64,000 bases of DNA from Pseudonocardia petroleophila (GTDB taxonomy: Bacteria > Actinomycetota > Actinomycetes > Mycobacteriales > Pseudonocardiaceae): positions 5,959,501-6,023,500 of the forward strand of contig NZ_CP060131.1 in assembly GCF_014235185.1 (NCBI RefSeq), given 5' to 3'. Every line of letters begins with the position of its first letter. Within the stretch, counting starts at the first letter, position 1. Under the pieces are notes generated by a model, which ran no database searches, was not told the origin of the DNA, and saw only the letters and a program-made list of their open reading frames with translations. The position numbers and the translations under genes are program-made. Positions 15,789 to 23,561 of the stretch are shown piece after piece.

Positions 15789-16967
15789 TCAGCCGCCCCT
15801 GACCTCGTTCGCGTACTTCTCGGTCATGTGGGCGATGCCCGCGGCGTGCGTGGTGAAGTGCTCGTCGCGGGTGTCGGTCGCGCGCTGCTTGGCCTCCAGC
15901 GACCGGTCGGTGAACGACGTGGCGCCGCCCTGGAAGCGCGGGAAGACCTGCTGCGCGAGGAGCTCGTAGGAGCGCACCGTCGCGGCCGGGTTCGCCCAGT
16001 CGTGGGCCTGGAGCAGGAACGCCCCGAAGCCGCCCGACTGCTTGACCAGCCGCTCGACCTGGGCGGCGGCGTCGTCGGGTGTGCCGATCACGCCGAACCC
16101 GCCGTTGTTGATGAAGGCCACCATCTCCTCGACGTCGCTGCCGTCGAGCTGGAACTGCGGGAACGCGGCCACCTTCTGGAAGTACCGGAACCACTCGACG
16201 ATCCCGTACTCGACGTCGCGGATCGCCTGCTCACGGGTCTCGGCGATGTGCATCGCCCCGACGAGGCGCCACTCGTCGCGCGAGGGGGCCGGACGGCCGT
16301 AGTGGGCCGCACGCTCCTCGACGACGTCCCAGTGGAAGGCCAGCGCGTCGAACCCGTCCGTGGTGAGCGTGGCCCCGATCGACATCAGCCCGAAGCCGTA
16401 CCGCCCGGCCAGCCGCGGGCCCGACGGCGAGGCCACCGCGGCGACGCTGATCGGGAAGCAGGGCTGGGTGAACGGCAGGTAGTGCAGCCGGGCGTCGACC
16501 AGGTTGTGGGTCAGCGTCTTCTCGGTGACCGTCTCCCCGGCCAGCAGGCGCACGATGATGTCGAGGTTGACCCCCAGCAGCTCGCGGGTGTCGGTCGGGG
16601 TGAGGCCGAGCATGGCGCCGTCGGTGGGCAGGGAGCCGGGCCCCGCGCCCATCATGATCCGGCCCCGGGTCAGGTGGTCGAGCAGCACCATGCGCTCGGC
16701 CGACCAGAGCGGGTTGTGGTACGGCACGGAGGTGACGCCGGTGCCGAACCGGATCCGCTTCGTCCGCTCGGCGGCGGCCGCGATGAAGATCTCCGGGTGG
16801 CCGATGATCTCGCTGCCCGCCGAGTGGTGCTCCCCGATCCAGACCTCGTCGTAGTTGAGGCGGTCGAGTCGTTCGACGAGTTCCAGGTCGCGCTGCAGCG
16901 CCACCGTGGGGTGCTCACCCGCGGAGTGGATCGGGGCGAGGAACGTGCCGAAGCGCAGGTTGCTCAT
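15789..16967 (-). CDS. LLM-class flavin-dependent (luciferase-like) monooxygenase
   Basis: This 392-residue protein has the bacterial luciferase-like TIM-barrel pattern: MSNLRFGTFLAPIHSAGEHP, WIGEHHSAG near residues 44-52, RIRFGTGVTSVPYHNP, RMVLLDHLTRGRIMMGAGPG and a C-terminal GTPDDAAAQVERLV block. Members use FMNH2 or F420 to oxidise substrates such as aldehydes, ketones or sulfonates; the E-H-H pair is typical of the flavin monooxygenase subfamily. ATG 16967 follows GGAGGAG. The XRE-TetR gene follows after 6 bp. In the CoA cluster it could perform an initial hydroxylation or Baeyer-Villiger step; this is inference. Confidence 0.88.
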   Translation of the reverse strand: MSNLRFGTFLAPIHSAGEHPTVALQRDLELVERLDRLNYDEVWIGEHHSAGSEIIGHPEIFIAAAAERTKRIRFGTGVTSVPYHNPLWSAERMVLLDHLTRGRIMMGAGPGSLPTDGAMLGLTPTDTRELLGVNLDIIVRLLAGETVTEKTLTHNLVDARLHYLPFTQPCFPISVAAVASPSGPRLAGRYGFGLMSIGATLTTDGFDALAFHWDVVEERAAHYGRPAPSRDEWRLVGAMHIAETREQAIRDVEYGIVEWFRYFQKVAAFPQFQLDGSDVEEMVAFINNGGFGVIGTPDDAAAQVERLVKQSGGFGAFLLQAHDWANPAATVRSYELLAQQVFPRFQGGATSFTDRSLEAKQRATDTRDEHFTTHAAGIAHMTEKYANEVRGG

Positions 16968-16996
16968 GTCTCCTCCAAGACGGTGACTCGTCCGCA

Positions 16997-17021
16997 GAGT
17001 GTTCGGAGAAAGCGAACACTC
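16997..17021. promoter_or_regulatory. Candidate TetR-type operator, 9-bp perfect inverted repeat
   Basis: GAGTGTTCG (16997-17005) and CGAACACTC (17013-17021) are exact reverse complements with a 7-base spacer, in the divergent region between the LLM/XRE-TetR genes (minus strand) and the double CoA-transferase gene (plus strand). Length and spacing fit a TetR homodimer site, and the XRE-TetR gene is the nearest regulator. Confidence 0.55.
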
Positions 17022-17095
17022 ACCTTGGTTCCGCGGAGCGCGACGAACCTTGACACGCTCGGAACGGTGATGCAAGCCTCTCGTCCGAACAGGGC

Positions 17096-17111
17096 GTGCG
17101 AACGATCGCAC
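17096..17111. repeat. Inverted repeat GTGCGA-ACGA-TCGCAC upstream of the double CoA-transferase
   Basis: The arms are 6 bp with a 4-base spacer and lie about 40 bp before the GTG start at 17151. It may be a second operator or a hairpin in the leader. A TTGACA hexamer at 17050-17055 lies upstream, but no convincing -10 box was found. Confidence 0.35.
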
Positions 17112-17150
17112 GGTGTCTGCCCGGTGAGAGTGCATTCAGGACGGAGTCGA

Positions 17151-19466
17151 GTGGCCCGCGACGATCCAGCCCCGCTGCACGGGATCCGCGTGCTGGAGGT
17201 GGGCACCCACCGCGCGGGCGCGTTCGCCGCCGCGATGCTGGCCGACCTGGGCGCCGATGTCGTCGCGGTCGCCTGCGGCACGGACGACCGCGACGAGGCG
17301 GCGCGGCTGGCCTTCGACCGCGGCAAGCGGTCGGTGTCGGTCGATCCCCGGCGCCCGGGTGAGGTGGAGCGCCGGTTGGTGGGCTGGGCCGATGTGGTCG
17401 TCGAGGAGGACCTCGCGTGGCGCTCGGCCGGGCCCCTCGACGGGCTGGACCGGCTGATCCACTGCACGATCACCCCCTACGGCCACGGCGGCGACCGGCC
17501 CGTCGCCGATCCCGGGTCACAGGACCTGCTGGTGCAGGCCCTGTCCGGGAACATGGACCTCACCGGGTTCGCGGGCGGCCCGCCCAGCGAGGCCGGGATC
17601 CCCGTCGCGGACCTCGCCACCGGCGTCTTCGCCGCGATCGGCGTCCTGGCCGGGGTGGTGGCGGGCGGCCCCCGCCGGGTCGAGGTCGCGAAGATCGACG
17701 TGGCGGTCGCCCTGCTGAGCTACATGGCGGTCGGGTACTTCGCCGACGGGGAGGCCCCGACCCGGGTCGGCACCGGCCACTCCACGATCTTCCCGTACAA
17801 CGCGTTCGAGGCCGCCGACGGCGAGGTCGTCGTGGCCCCGTTCACCTCGCGGTTCTGGCGCAACTTCGCCACGGCGGCGGGACGTGACGACCTCGCCCGC
17901 GACGACCGCTACCGCAGCTTCTCGCGCCGGCTGCGGGCCAAGCACGAGCTCATGGCCGAGATCGAGCCGATCCTGCGCGGGCGCACGGTCGACGAGTGGG
18001 TCGCGATCTTCGCCGCCGCGGACGTGCCGGCCGGTCCGGTGCTCACCCTCGGGGGCGCGCTCGCGCTGCCGCACACGGTCGCCCGGGGGATGACGCCCGT
18101 GCTGACCGCCCCGGACGGCACGACCAGGCGGACCGTCGGCTCGCCGTTCCGGTTCCGCGCCCCGGACGGCACGACGTTCCGACCCGATCCCGGCGCGGTG
18201 CACGACGCCGGGGCGGACACCGCGGAGGTGCTCGCCGGCCTGGACGCGCGCGACCGACGGCCCGCGACCCCGCAACCGCCGTTGACCGGCGTCCGGGTGG
18301 TCGACCTGACGCGGATGTTCGCCGGGCCGTGCGCCACGGAGGTGCTGGCCGACCTGGGCGCCGACGTCGTCAAGGTCGAGGAGCCGCGCATCGGCGACCC
18401 GACCCGTCGCAACCTGCCGATGTGGGGCTCCGACGACGACGGGGAGAGCGCGTACTTCATGTCGCTCAACCGCGCCAAGCGCAGCGTCGCACTCGACCTC
18501 AGGAGCGAGGAGGGCCGCGCCGTCCTGCTCGAGCTGATCGACGGCGCCGACGTACTGGTGGAGAACTTCCGCCCGGGGGTGATGGCCCGGCTCGGCCTCG
18601 ACCACGAGACCCTCGCCGCGCGCCGTCCCGGGCTCGTCTTCTGCTCCCTGTCGGGGTTCGGGGCCACCGGCCCGCTGCGGGACAAGATCTCGTTCGACCT
18701 GGTGAACCAGGCCATGGCCGGGATGATCGAGCTCACCGGCGACGTCGGCGAGCGACCGGTCCGGATCGGCGTCCCGATCGGCGACATGGCCGGGGGGCTC
18801 CACCTCGCCGTCGCGGTGCTCGCCGGGCTGGCCGGCCGCGCGCGCGCCGGGAAGGGGTGCTGGGTCGACCTGGCGCTGCACGACGTCCTGATCGGGCTGC
18901 TGTCCGACGTCGCGCAGCGCCACCTCCTCGGCGAGGAGGGCACCACCCGCGCGGGCAGCAGGGGTCGCGACACCGCACCGCACGGGCGGTACCGGGCCCG
19001 CGACGGCTGGCTGGTGCTCTCCGCGGTGCGCGACGAGCACTGGGCGGGCCTGGCCGAGGTGCTGGGCGTCCCGCCGGACGACCGGTTCACCGACGCCCGG
19101 CGGCGCAAGGAGCACGAGGCCGCGCTCGACGCCGTGCTGGCGCCGCGGTTCGCCACCGGCGACGTCGCGCAGTGGGTCCGTGACCTCACCGCGGCCGGAG
19201 TTCCCGCGGCTCCGGTCCGGTCGCTCGCGGACGCGCTCGGGTCGCCCCTGGTGACCGGCCGCGGCCTCGTCTACGAGTTCGACCACCCCGCCGTCGGGCG
19301 GGTGCGCAACCTGGCCTCCCCGCTGCTCGTCGACGGTCGTCGGCCGGGGACCGGCGCCGCGTCGCCGGTGCTCGGCGCCGACACCGACGACGTGCTCGCC
19401 GAGCTGGGTCACGACGGGCCCGACCGGGCCCGCCTCGCCGCCGAGGGGGTCGTCCGGTGCAGCTGA
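17151..19466 (+). CDS. Double-domain family III CoA-transferase (two CaiB/BaiF units fused)
   Basis: The 771-residue protein contains two family III units. The first half (~1-365) has GIRVLEVGTHRAGAFAAAML, GADVVAVAC and the putative catalytic Asp in GIPVADLATGVFAAIG, but a shortened, diverged middle: the usual VENFRPG is replaced by VVVEEDLAWRS. The second half (~375-771) is canonical: GVRVVDLTRMFAGPCATEVLA, RAKRSVALDLRSEEGRAVLL, LVENFRPGVMARLG, GVPIGDMAGGLHLAVAVLAG. A domain pair may form the interlocked dimer within one chain, with one active site degenerate. GTG 17151 has a weak GGAG site; other GTGs upstream are possible. The stop overlaps the next crotonase start. Confidence 0.86.
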   Translation: MARDDPAPLHGIRVLEVGTHRAGAFAAAMLADLGADVVAVACGTDDRDEAARLAFDRGKRSVSVDPRRPGEVERRLVGWADVVVEEDLAWRSAGPLDGLDRLIHCTITPYGHGGDRPVADPGSQDLLVQALSGNMDLTGFAGGPPSEAGIPVADLATGVFAAIGVLAGVVAGGPRRVEVAKIDVAVALLSYMAVGYFADGEAPTRVGTGHSTIFPYNAFEAADGEVVVAPFTSRFWRNFATAAGRDDLARDDRYRSFSRRLRAKHELMAEIEPILRGRTVDEWVAIFAAADVPAGPVLTLGGALALPHTVARGMTPVLTAPDGTTRRTVGSPFRFRAPDGTTFRPDPGAVHDAGADTAEVLAGLDARDRRPATPQPPLTGVRVVDLTRMFAGPCATEVLADLGADVVKVEEPRIGDPTRRNLPMWGSDDDGESAYFMSLNRAKRSVALDLRSEEGRAVLLELIDGADVLVENFRPGVMARLGLDHETLAARRPGLVFCSLSGFGATGPLRDKISFDLVNQAMAGMIELTGDVGERPVRIGVPIGDMAGGLHLAVAVLAGLAGRARAGKGCWVDLALHDVLIGLLSDVAQRHLLGEEGTTRAGSRGRDTAPHGRYRARDGWLVLSAVRDEHWAGLAEVLGVPPDDRFTDARRRKEHEAALDAVLAPRFATGDVAQWVRDLTAAGVPAAPVRSLADALGSPLVTGRGLVYEFDHPAVGRVRNLASPLLVDGRRPGTGAASPVLGADTDDVLAELGHDGPDRARLAAEGVVRCS

Positions 19467-20293
19467 AGGTCACGACGGTCGACGTCGCCGACACCGGCGT
19501 CGCCACCGTCACCCTGAACCGGCCGGAGCGCGGCAACTCCTGGACCGGGCGCATGCACGCCGAGTACCGGTGGATCATGGCCGAGCTGGAGCGCGACGAC
19601 CGCGTGCGCGTGGCCGTCCTGACCGGGGCCGGCCGGACGTTCTGCGTCGGCGCGGACACCAGGGCGCTGTCGGGCTACGTCGGTGGGGACGGCTACGACG
19701 GCGGCCTGCGCGACGAGGTCGCGAACCCCGGGTACGGGGTGCGGCCGGAGTTCGACGCCGACGTCAGCTGGCAGCTGGGGCTGCGGTTCCCGCTGATCTG
19801 CGCCGTGAACGGCGCCTGCGCCGGGATCGCGCTGGCCATGGCGGCGTACTCCGACATCCGGTTCGGCATGGTCGACGCCAAGATCACCACCGCCACCGCG
19901 AAGCTGGCCATGCCCGTCGAGTACGGGCTGTCCTGGATCCTGCCGCGCATCATCGGTCTCACCCACGCCGCCGACGTCCTGCTGTCCGGGCGCATCCTGC
20001 GCGCCCAGGAGCTCGGTGACATGGGGTTCTTCACCAAGGTGCTGGGGCCCGACGAGTTCCCCGGCGCGGTGACCGAGTACGCCGAGATGCTGGCGGCGCT
20101 GTCCCCCACCGCCCTCACCGTCACCAAGCGCCAGCTCTACGACGACCTGCTCGCCTCGAACCCGGCCGCGTCGGTAAACCGGAGCACGGAGCTGATCGGC
20201 GAGCTGATGCGCCGGCCCGACTACGGCGAGGGCGTGCGCGCCCTGGTCGAGAAGCGCGCCCCGAGGTTCGGCCGCAGTGAGGAGGAGCAGTGA
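19457..20293 (+). CDS. Enoyl-CoA hydratase/isomerase family protein
   Basis: The 278-residue crotonase starts at GTG 19457, 10 bases inside the CoA-transferase gene. Family motifs are VATVTLNRPERGNSWTGRM near residues 15-33, GAGRTFCVGADTRALSG (oxyanion hole), VNGACAGIALAMAAYSDIRF, and MPVEYGLSWILPRIIG in the catalytic helix region. It resembles the EchA group found in actinobacterial lipid and terpenoid catabolism. Its stop overlaps the thiolase-like gene by 4 nt, so hydratase, thiolase-like, DUF35 and CoA-transferase genes are tightly coupled. Confidence 0.87.
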   Translation: MQLKVTTVDVADTGVATVTLNRPERGNSWTGRMHAEYRWIMAELERDDRVRVAVLTGAGRTFCVGADTRALSGYVGGDGYDGGLRDEVANPGYGVRPEFDADVSWQLGLRFPLICAVNGACAGIALAMAAYSDIRFGMVDAKITTATAKLAMPVEYGLSWILPRIIGLTHAADVLLSGRILRAQELGDMGFFTKVLGPDEFPGAVTEYAEMLAALSPTALTVTKRQLYDDLLASNPAASVNRSTELIGELMRRPDYGEGVRALVEKRAPRFGRSEEEQ

Positions 20294-21462
20294 CCACTCC
20301 CCCGCCCTCGATCGTCGGCGTCGCCGAGCGGGCGCCCGTCCGCGACACCGGCGCGGAGACCGACCTGACCCTGTCCGCCGCCATCGCCGTCGAGGCGCTG
20401 GCGGACGGGGGGCTGGGGCCCGATGCCGTCGACGGCCTGCTGACCCACCCGATGGACACGGCGAGCCGGCTCGTCCCGTCGACCATCGGCGAGTACCTGG
20501 GCCTGCGCCTGGGCTACGCCGACTCCGTCGACCTGGGCGGGGCCACCGCGGTCGGGATGCTGTGGCGCGCCGCGGCCGCGATCCGGGCCGGGATGTGCTC
20601 GGTGGTCCTGTGCCTGACCGCGGTGCCGCGCGACCCGTCCGGTGCCGCCCACGGCGGGCCCACCCGGCGCACGGCCGACCTGTCGCCGTGGCGGGAGTTC
20701 GAGGTGCCCTACGGCAACATCGGTGCCACCGAGGGCTACGCGCTGATCGCCATGCGCTACGAGCACGAGTACGGCGACACCGCACGGGCGCGGGCCGCGG
20801 TCGCCGTCGCCCAGCGGGCCAACGCCGCTCACCAGCCCAAGGCGTACTTCTCCGGCACGCCGCTGGACGTCGACGAGGTGATGGCCTCGGAGATGATCGC
20901 CGACCCGCTGCGCAAGCTCGACTGCGTGCTGCCGACCGGCGGGGCGGCGGCGGTCGTCGTCGTGCGCGGCGACCTCGCCGAGCGCACGCCGCACCCCGCG
21001 GTGCCGATCCTCGGCGCGGGCGAGGCGGTCACCCACAAGACGATCACCTACGCGCCGTCGCTGACCGACACCGCGATCCGGCACTCGGCCGACCGCGCGT
21101 TCGCGACCGCGGGGATCGACCGCTCCGCGATCGGCCTCGCCTCGGTCTACGACTGCTACACCAGCACCGTCCTGCTCACGCTGGAGGACGCCGGGTTCTG
21201 CGCCAAGGGGAGGGCCGCGGAGTTCGTCGGGACCCACGACCTGACCTGGCGCGGCGACTTCCCGCTCAACACCCACGGCGGGCAGCTGTCCTTCGGCCAG
21301 GCCGACGTGGCGGGCGGGATGAGCCACGTGACCGAGGCGGTGCTGCAGCTGCAGGGGCGCGGCGAGGGCCGGCAGGTCCGCGACCTGCGGCACGCGTTCG
21401 TGCACGGCAACGGAGGGATCATGAGCGAGCAGGCCAGCGTGGTGCTGGGGGTGGTCCCGTGA
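20290..21462 (+). CDS. Thiolase-like protein (non-specific lipid-transfer/aldolase type, Ltp2-like)
   Basis: The 390-residue protein has the thiolase fold of SCP-x/Ltp proteins: IGEYLGLRLGYADSVDLGG, IATEGY-like GATEGYALIAMRYEHEYG near residues 140-157, YDCYTSTVLLTLEDAGFC near 290, and a NTHGGQLSFGQ segment near the end. In the position of the thiolase nucleophilic Cys I see DLGGATAVGML, with no Cys, which is typical of Ltp2-type retro-aldolases rather than true thiolases. Such proteins work as complexes with a DUF35 partner, and one follows immediately (GTGA overlap). I infer a C-C cleaving retro-aldol step on a CoA thioester; confidence in that reaction is moderate. Confidence 0.83.
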   Translation: MTTPPPSIVGVAERAPVRDTGAETDLTLSAAIAVEALADGGLGPDAVDGLLTHPMDTASRLVPSTIGEYLGLRLGYADSVDLGGATAVGMLWRAAAAIRAGMCSVVLCLTAVPRDPSGAAHGGPTRRTADLSPWREFEVPYGNIGATEGYALIAMRYEHEYGDTARARAAVAVAQRANAAHQPKAYFSGTPLDVDEVMASEMIADPLRKLDCVLPTGGAAAVVVVRGDLAERTPHPAVPILGAGEAVTHKTITYAPSLTDTAIRHSADRAFATAGIDRSAIGLASVYDCYTSTVLLTLEDAGFCAKGRAAEFVGTHDLTWRGDFPLNTHGGQLSFGQADVAGGMSHVTEAVLQLQGRGEGRQVRDLRHAFVHGNGGIMSEQASVVLGVVP

Positions 21463-21860
21463 CGCGCCCGACCCCGCACCCCTCCCCCGTCACCCGCCCG
21501 TTCTGGGAGGCGTGCGCCCGGCACGAGCTGGTGCTGCAGCGCTGCGCCGCGTGCTCGGCGTCGGTGTTCTACCCGCGGTCGGTCTGCCCGGTCTGCGGGT
21601 CGTCGCGGCTGGGGTGGGAGGCGGCGTCCGGCACGGGGACGCTGTACAGCTACACCGTCGCCCGCCGGGCGACGCACCGGAAGCTGGCCGACCGGGTCCC
21701 GTACGTGATCGCGATCGTCGAGCTCGACGAGGGGCCGCGGCTGACCTCGACCGTCGTCGGCACCGACCCGGACGACCTGACGATCGGCGCCCGGCTGCGG
21801 GTCGACTTCGAGGACGACGGGACCGTCAGCGTCCCGGTGTTCCGGGTGGTGGCGCCGTGA
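21459..21860 (+). CDS. DUF35 Zn-ribbon/OB-fold protein, partner of the thiolase-like protein
   Basis: The 133-residue protein has the rubredoxin-like zinc ribbon CAAC-x10-CPVC near residues 28-45 followed by an OB fold (GTGTLYSYTVARRATHRKL, PYVIAIVELDEGPRLTSTVV, RVDFEDDGTVSVPVFR). DUF35 proteins dock onto thiolase-like enzymes and help bind the acyl-CoA. It is flanked by 4-nt overlaps with the thiolase-like gene and the CoA-transferase, so equimolar production is likely. Confidence 0.9.
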   Translation: MTRPTPHPSPVTRPFWEACARHELVLQRCAACSASVFYPRSVCPVCGSSRLGWEAASGTGTLYSYTVARRATHRKLADRVPYVIAIVELDEGPRLTSTVVGTDPDDLTIGARLRVDFEDDGTVSVPVFRVVAP

Positions 21861-23059
21861 CCGGCCCGGGACGGGCGCTCCCGCTGGCCGGCGTCCGCGT
21901 CCTGGACGCCTCGACGGTCATCGCCGCGCCGCTCGCCGCGATGATCCTCGGCGACCTCGGCGCCGAGGTCGTCAAGATCGAGCACCCGGAGCACGGCGAC
22001 CCGGCCCGCCACCACGGCCCCGAGCGCGACGGCGTCGCGCTGTGGTGGCTGATGCTCGGCCGCAACAAGAGGAGCGTGACGCTGCACCTCGGGCGCGAGG
22101 AGGGCCAGCAGATCTTCCGCACCCTCGCCGCGACGGCCGACGTCGTCGTCGAGAACTTCCGGCCCGGCACGATGGAGCGCTGGGGCCTGGGCTACGACGA
22201 GCTGGCCGCCGACAACCCGGGGCTGGTCGTCGCGCACGTCAGCGGCTTCGGCCGCACCGGGCCGCAGCGCGACGAACCGGGCTTCGGCACGATGGGCGAG
22301 ACGATGTCCGGCTTCGCCTTCCGCAACGGCGACCCGGACGCCGAGCCGCACCTGCCGCCGTTCGGCCTGGCCGACGGCGTCACCGGCATCGCCACCGCGC
22401 TGGGCATCCTCACCGCGCTGTACGAGCGGTCCACCAGCGGGAGGGGGCAGGAGGTCGACCTCTCGATCATCGAGCCCCTGCTGACGCTGCTGGAGCCCCA
22501 GCTGATCGTCCAGGACCAGCTGGGGCGGACGCTGCAGCGCACCGGCAACCAGGCGGAGATGAACGCCCCCCGGGGCATGTACCGCACGCGGGACGGGTCC
22601 TGGGTGGCGCTGTCGGCGTCCACCGCGTCCACCGCGTCGCGGGTCGTCGCGCTGATGGGCGCCCCCGGGCTGGCCGACGAGCCGTGGTTCGCCCACGCGA
22701 ACGGCCGCCGCGCCCACACCGACGAGATCGACGCCGCGATCGTGCCCTGGTTCGCGGCCCGCACCGCCGCCGACGCCGTGGCCGCGTGCCGCGACGCCGG
22801 GGTGCCGGTCGCCCCCGTCCACTCCGCCGCCGACATCCTCGCCGACCCCCAGTACGACGCGATCGGCGCGATCGGCAGCTTCGACCATCCCGAGCTCGGC
22901 CCGGTCCGCATGCCCGACGTGCTGTTCCGGCTCTCCCGCACGCCCGGCGCCGTCCGCAGGCTCGGCACCGCTCTGGGCCACGACACCGACGACGTGCTCG
23001 GTGAGCTCGGCATCGCCCCGGACGCCGTCGCGGCGCTGCGGGCCAGGAAGATCGTCTGA
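21857..23059 (+). CDS. Family III CoA-transferase (CaiB/BaiF)
   Basis: The 400-residue protein begins GVRVLDASTVIAAPLAAMIL, GAEVVKIEHPEHGDPARHHG, and has LGRNKRSVTLHLGREEGQQI, VVENFRPGTMERWGLGYDEL and the probable catalytic Asp in FGLADGVTGIATALGILTAL. It starts at GTG 21857 inside the DUF35 stop codon and ends the operon. Possible roles are CoA transfer from the aldolase product to a new substrate acid, saving ATP. A GGTGGC/GCCACC inverted repeat with a long loop follows (23072-23106) and may help terminate the transcript. Confidence 0.9.
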   Translation: MTGPGRALPLAGVRVLDASTVIAAPLAAMILGDLGAEVVKIEHPEHGDPARHHGPERDGVALWWLMLGRNKRSVTLHLGREEGQQIFRTLAATADVVVENFRPGTMERWGLGYDELAADNPGLVVAHVSGFGRTGPQRDEPGFGTMGETMSGFAFRNGDPDAEPHLPPFGLADGVTGIATALGILTALYERSTSGRGQEVDLSIIEPLLTLLEPQLIVQDQLGRTLQRTGNQAEMNAPRGMYRTRDGSWVALSASTASTASRVVALMGAPGLADEPWFAHANGRRAHTDEIDAAIVPWFAARTAADAVAACRDAGVPVAPVHSAADILADPQYDAIGAIGSFDHPELGPVRMPDVLFRLSRTPGAVRRLGTALGHDTDDVLGELGIAPDAVAALRARKIV

Positions 23060-23369
23060 CGCGCCCGGGACGGTGGCGCCGACCGACGACGCCGCGGGTG
23101 GCCACCGCGCGCGGGAGACGACCTGCGTCTACGCTGGGCCCAGCCCCGGACCTCGGCCTCTGGTGACGTGTCACACCAGACCGTGCTCACGAGTCCTGAT
23201 GGACGGCGGCCCTGCCCATGTCGGAGTGTCCTCACCCCGAGCACCCGCCTCGTCGTGCGTGTCGTGACGCACCCGGACGACTGCGGACCGGGCGTTCGGC
23301 ACGTCGCCCGTCCTCCGCTGCGGCTCGACCGGCGCGGCGGCCCACCCCCGAAGCACCTCCGGAGTCGTC
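23060..23369. other. 310-bp intergenic region
   Basis: No gene seen. It holds the GGTGGC (23072-23077)/GCCACC (23101-23106) inverted repeat after the CoA operon, a TACGCT hexamer (23130-23135) that could be a -10 box, and a GTGAC-GT-GTCAC palindrome (23163-23174). The last ~200 bp would be a long leader for the small Cys-rich gene if transcription starts near 23142. Confidence 0.45.
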
Positions 23370-23546
23370 ATGACCGTCCTGATCTGCGAACGCTGCGGCG
23401 ACGTCGCCGCAGCGCCCGAGCTGTGCCGCTGCTGCACCCCCTACGACCGGGTCGAGGTGCGCCGCAGGCTCACCGACGCGATCTCCCGCGCCCGGGCCAC
23501 CGATGCGATGACCTCACCGGTCCGCAAGCCGCAGCGCGCCGCCTGA
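23370..23546 (+). CDS. Small Cys-rich (zinc-ribbon-like) protein, hypothetical (58 aa)
   Basis: A 58-residue frame from ATG 23370 to TGA 23546 follows a GGAG site by about 6 nt. The product starts MTVLICERCGDVAAAPELCR and has five Cys residues: a C-x2-C pair at 6/9 and C19, C21, C22, a plausible four-ligand zinc site. The second half is basic and helical (VRRRLTDAISRARATDA), ending VRKPQRAA. No family is recognised. It stands convergent to the GAF-ANTAR gene. Metal or nucleic-acid binding is a guess from composition. Confidence 0.55.
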   Translation: MTVLICERCGDVAAAPELCRCCTPYDRVEVRRRLTDAISRARATDAMTSPVRKPQRAA

Positions 23547-23561
23547 CCCGGTCGGACCGGT

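Noticed and set aside
17050..17055. TTGACA as a sure promoter of the double CoA-transferase gene
   Set aside because: No acceptable -10 box lies 16-19 bp downstream, so I did not call it as a promoter feature.
14328..17150. Extended upstream reading of the double CoA-transferase gene into the preceding genes
   Set aside because: Homology starts near 17151, and the frame upstream passes over other genes antisense or out of phase.
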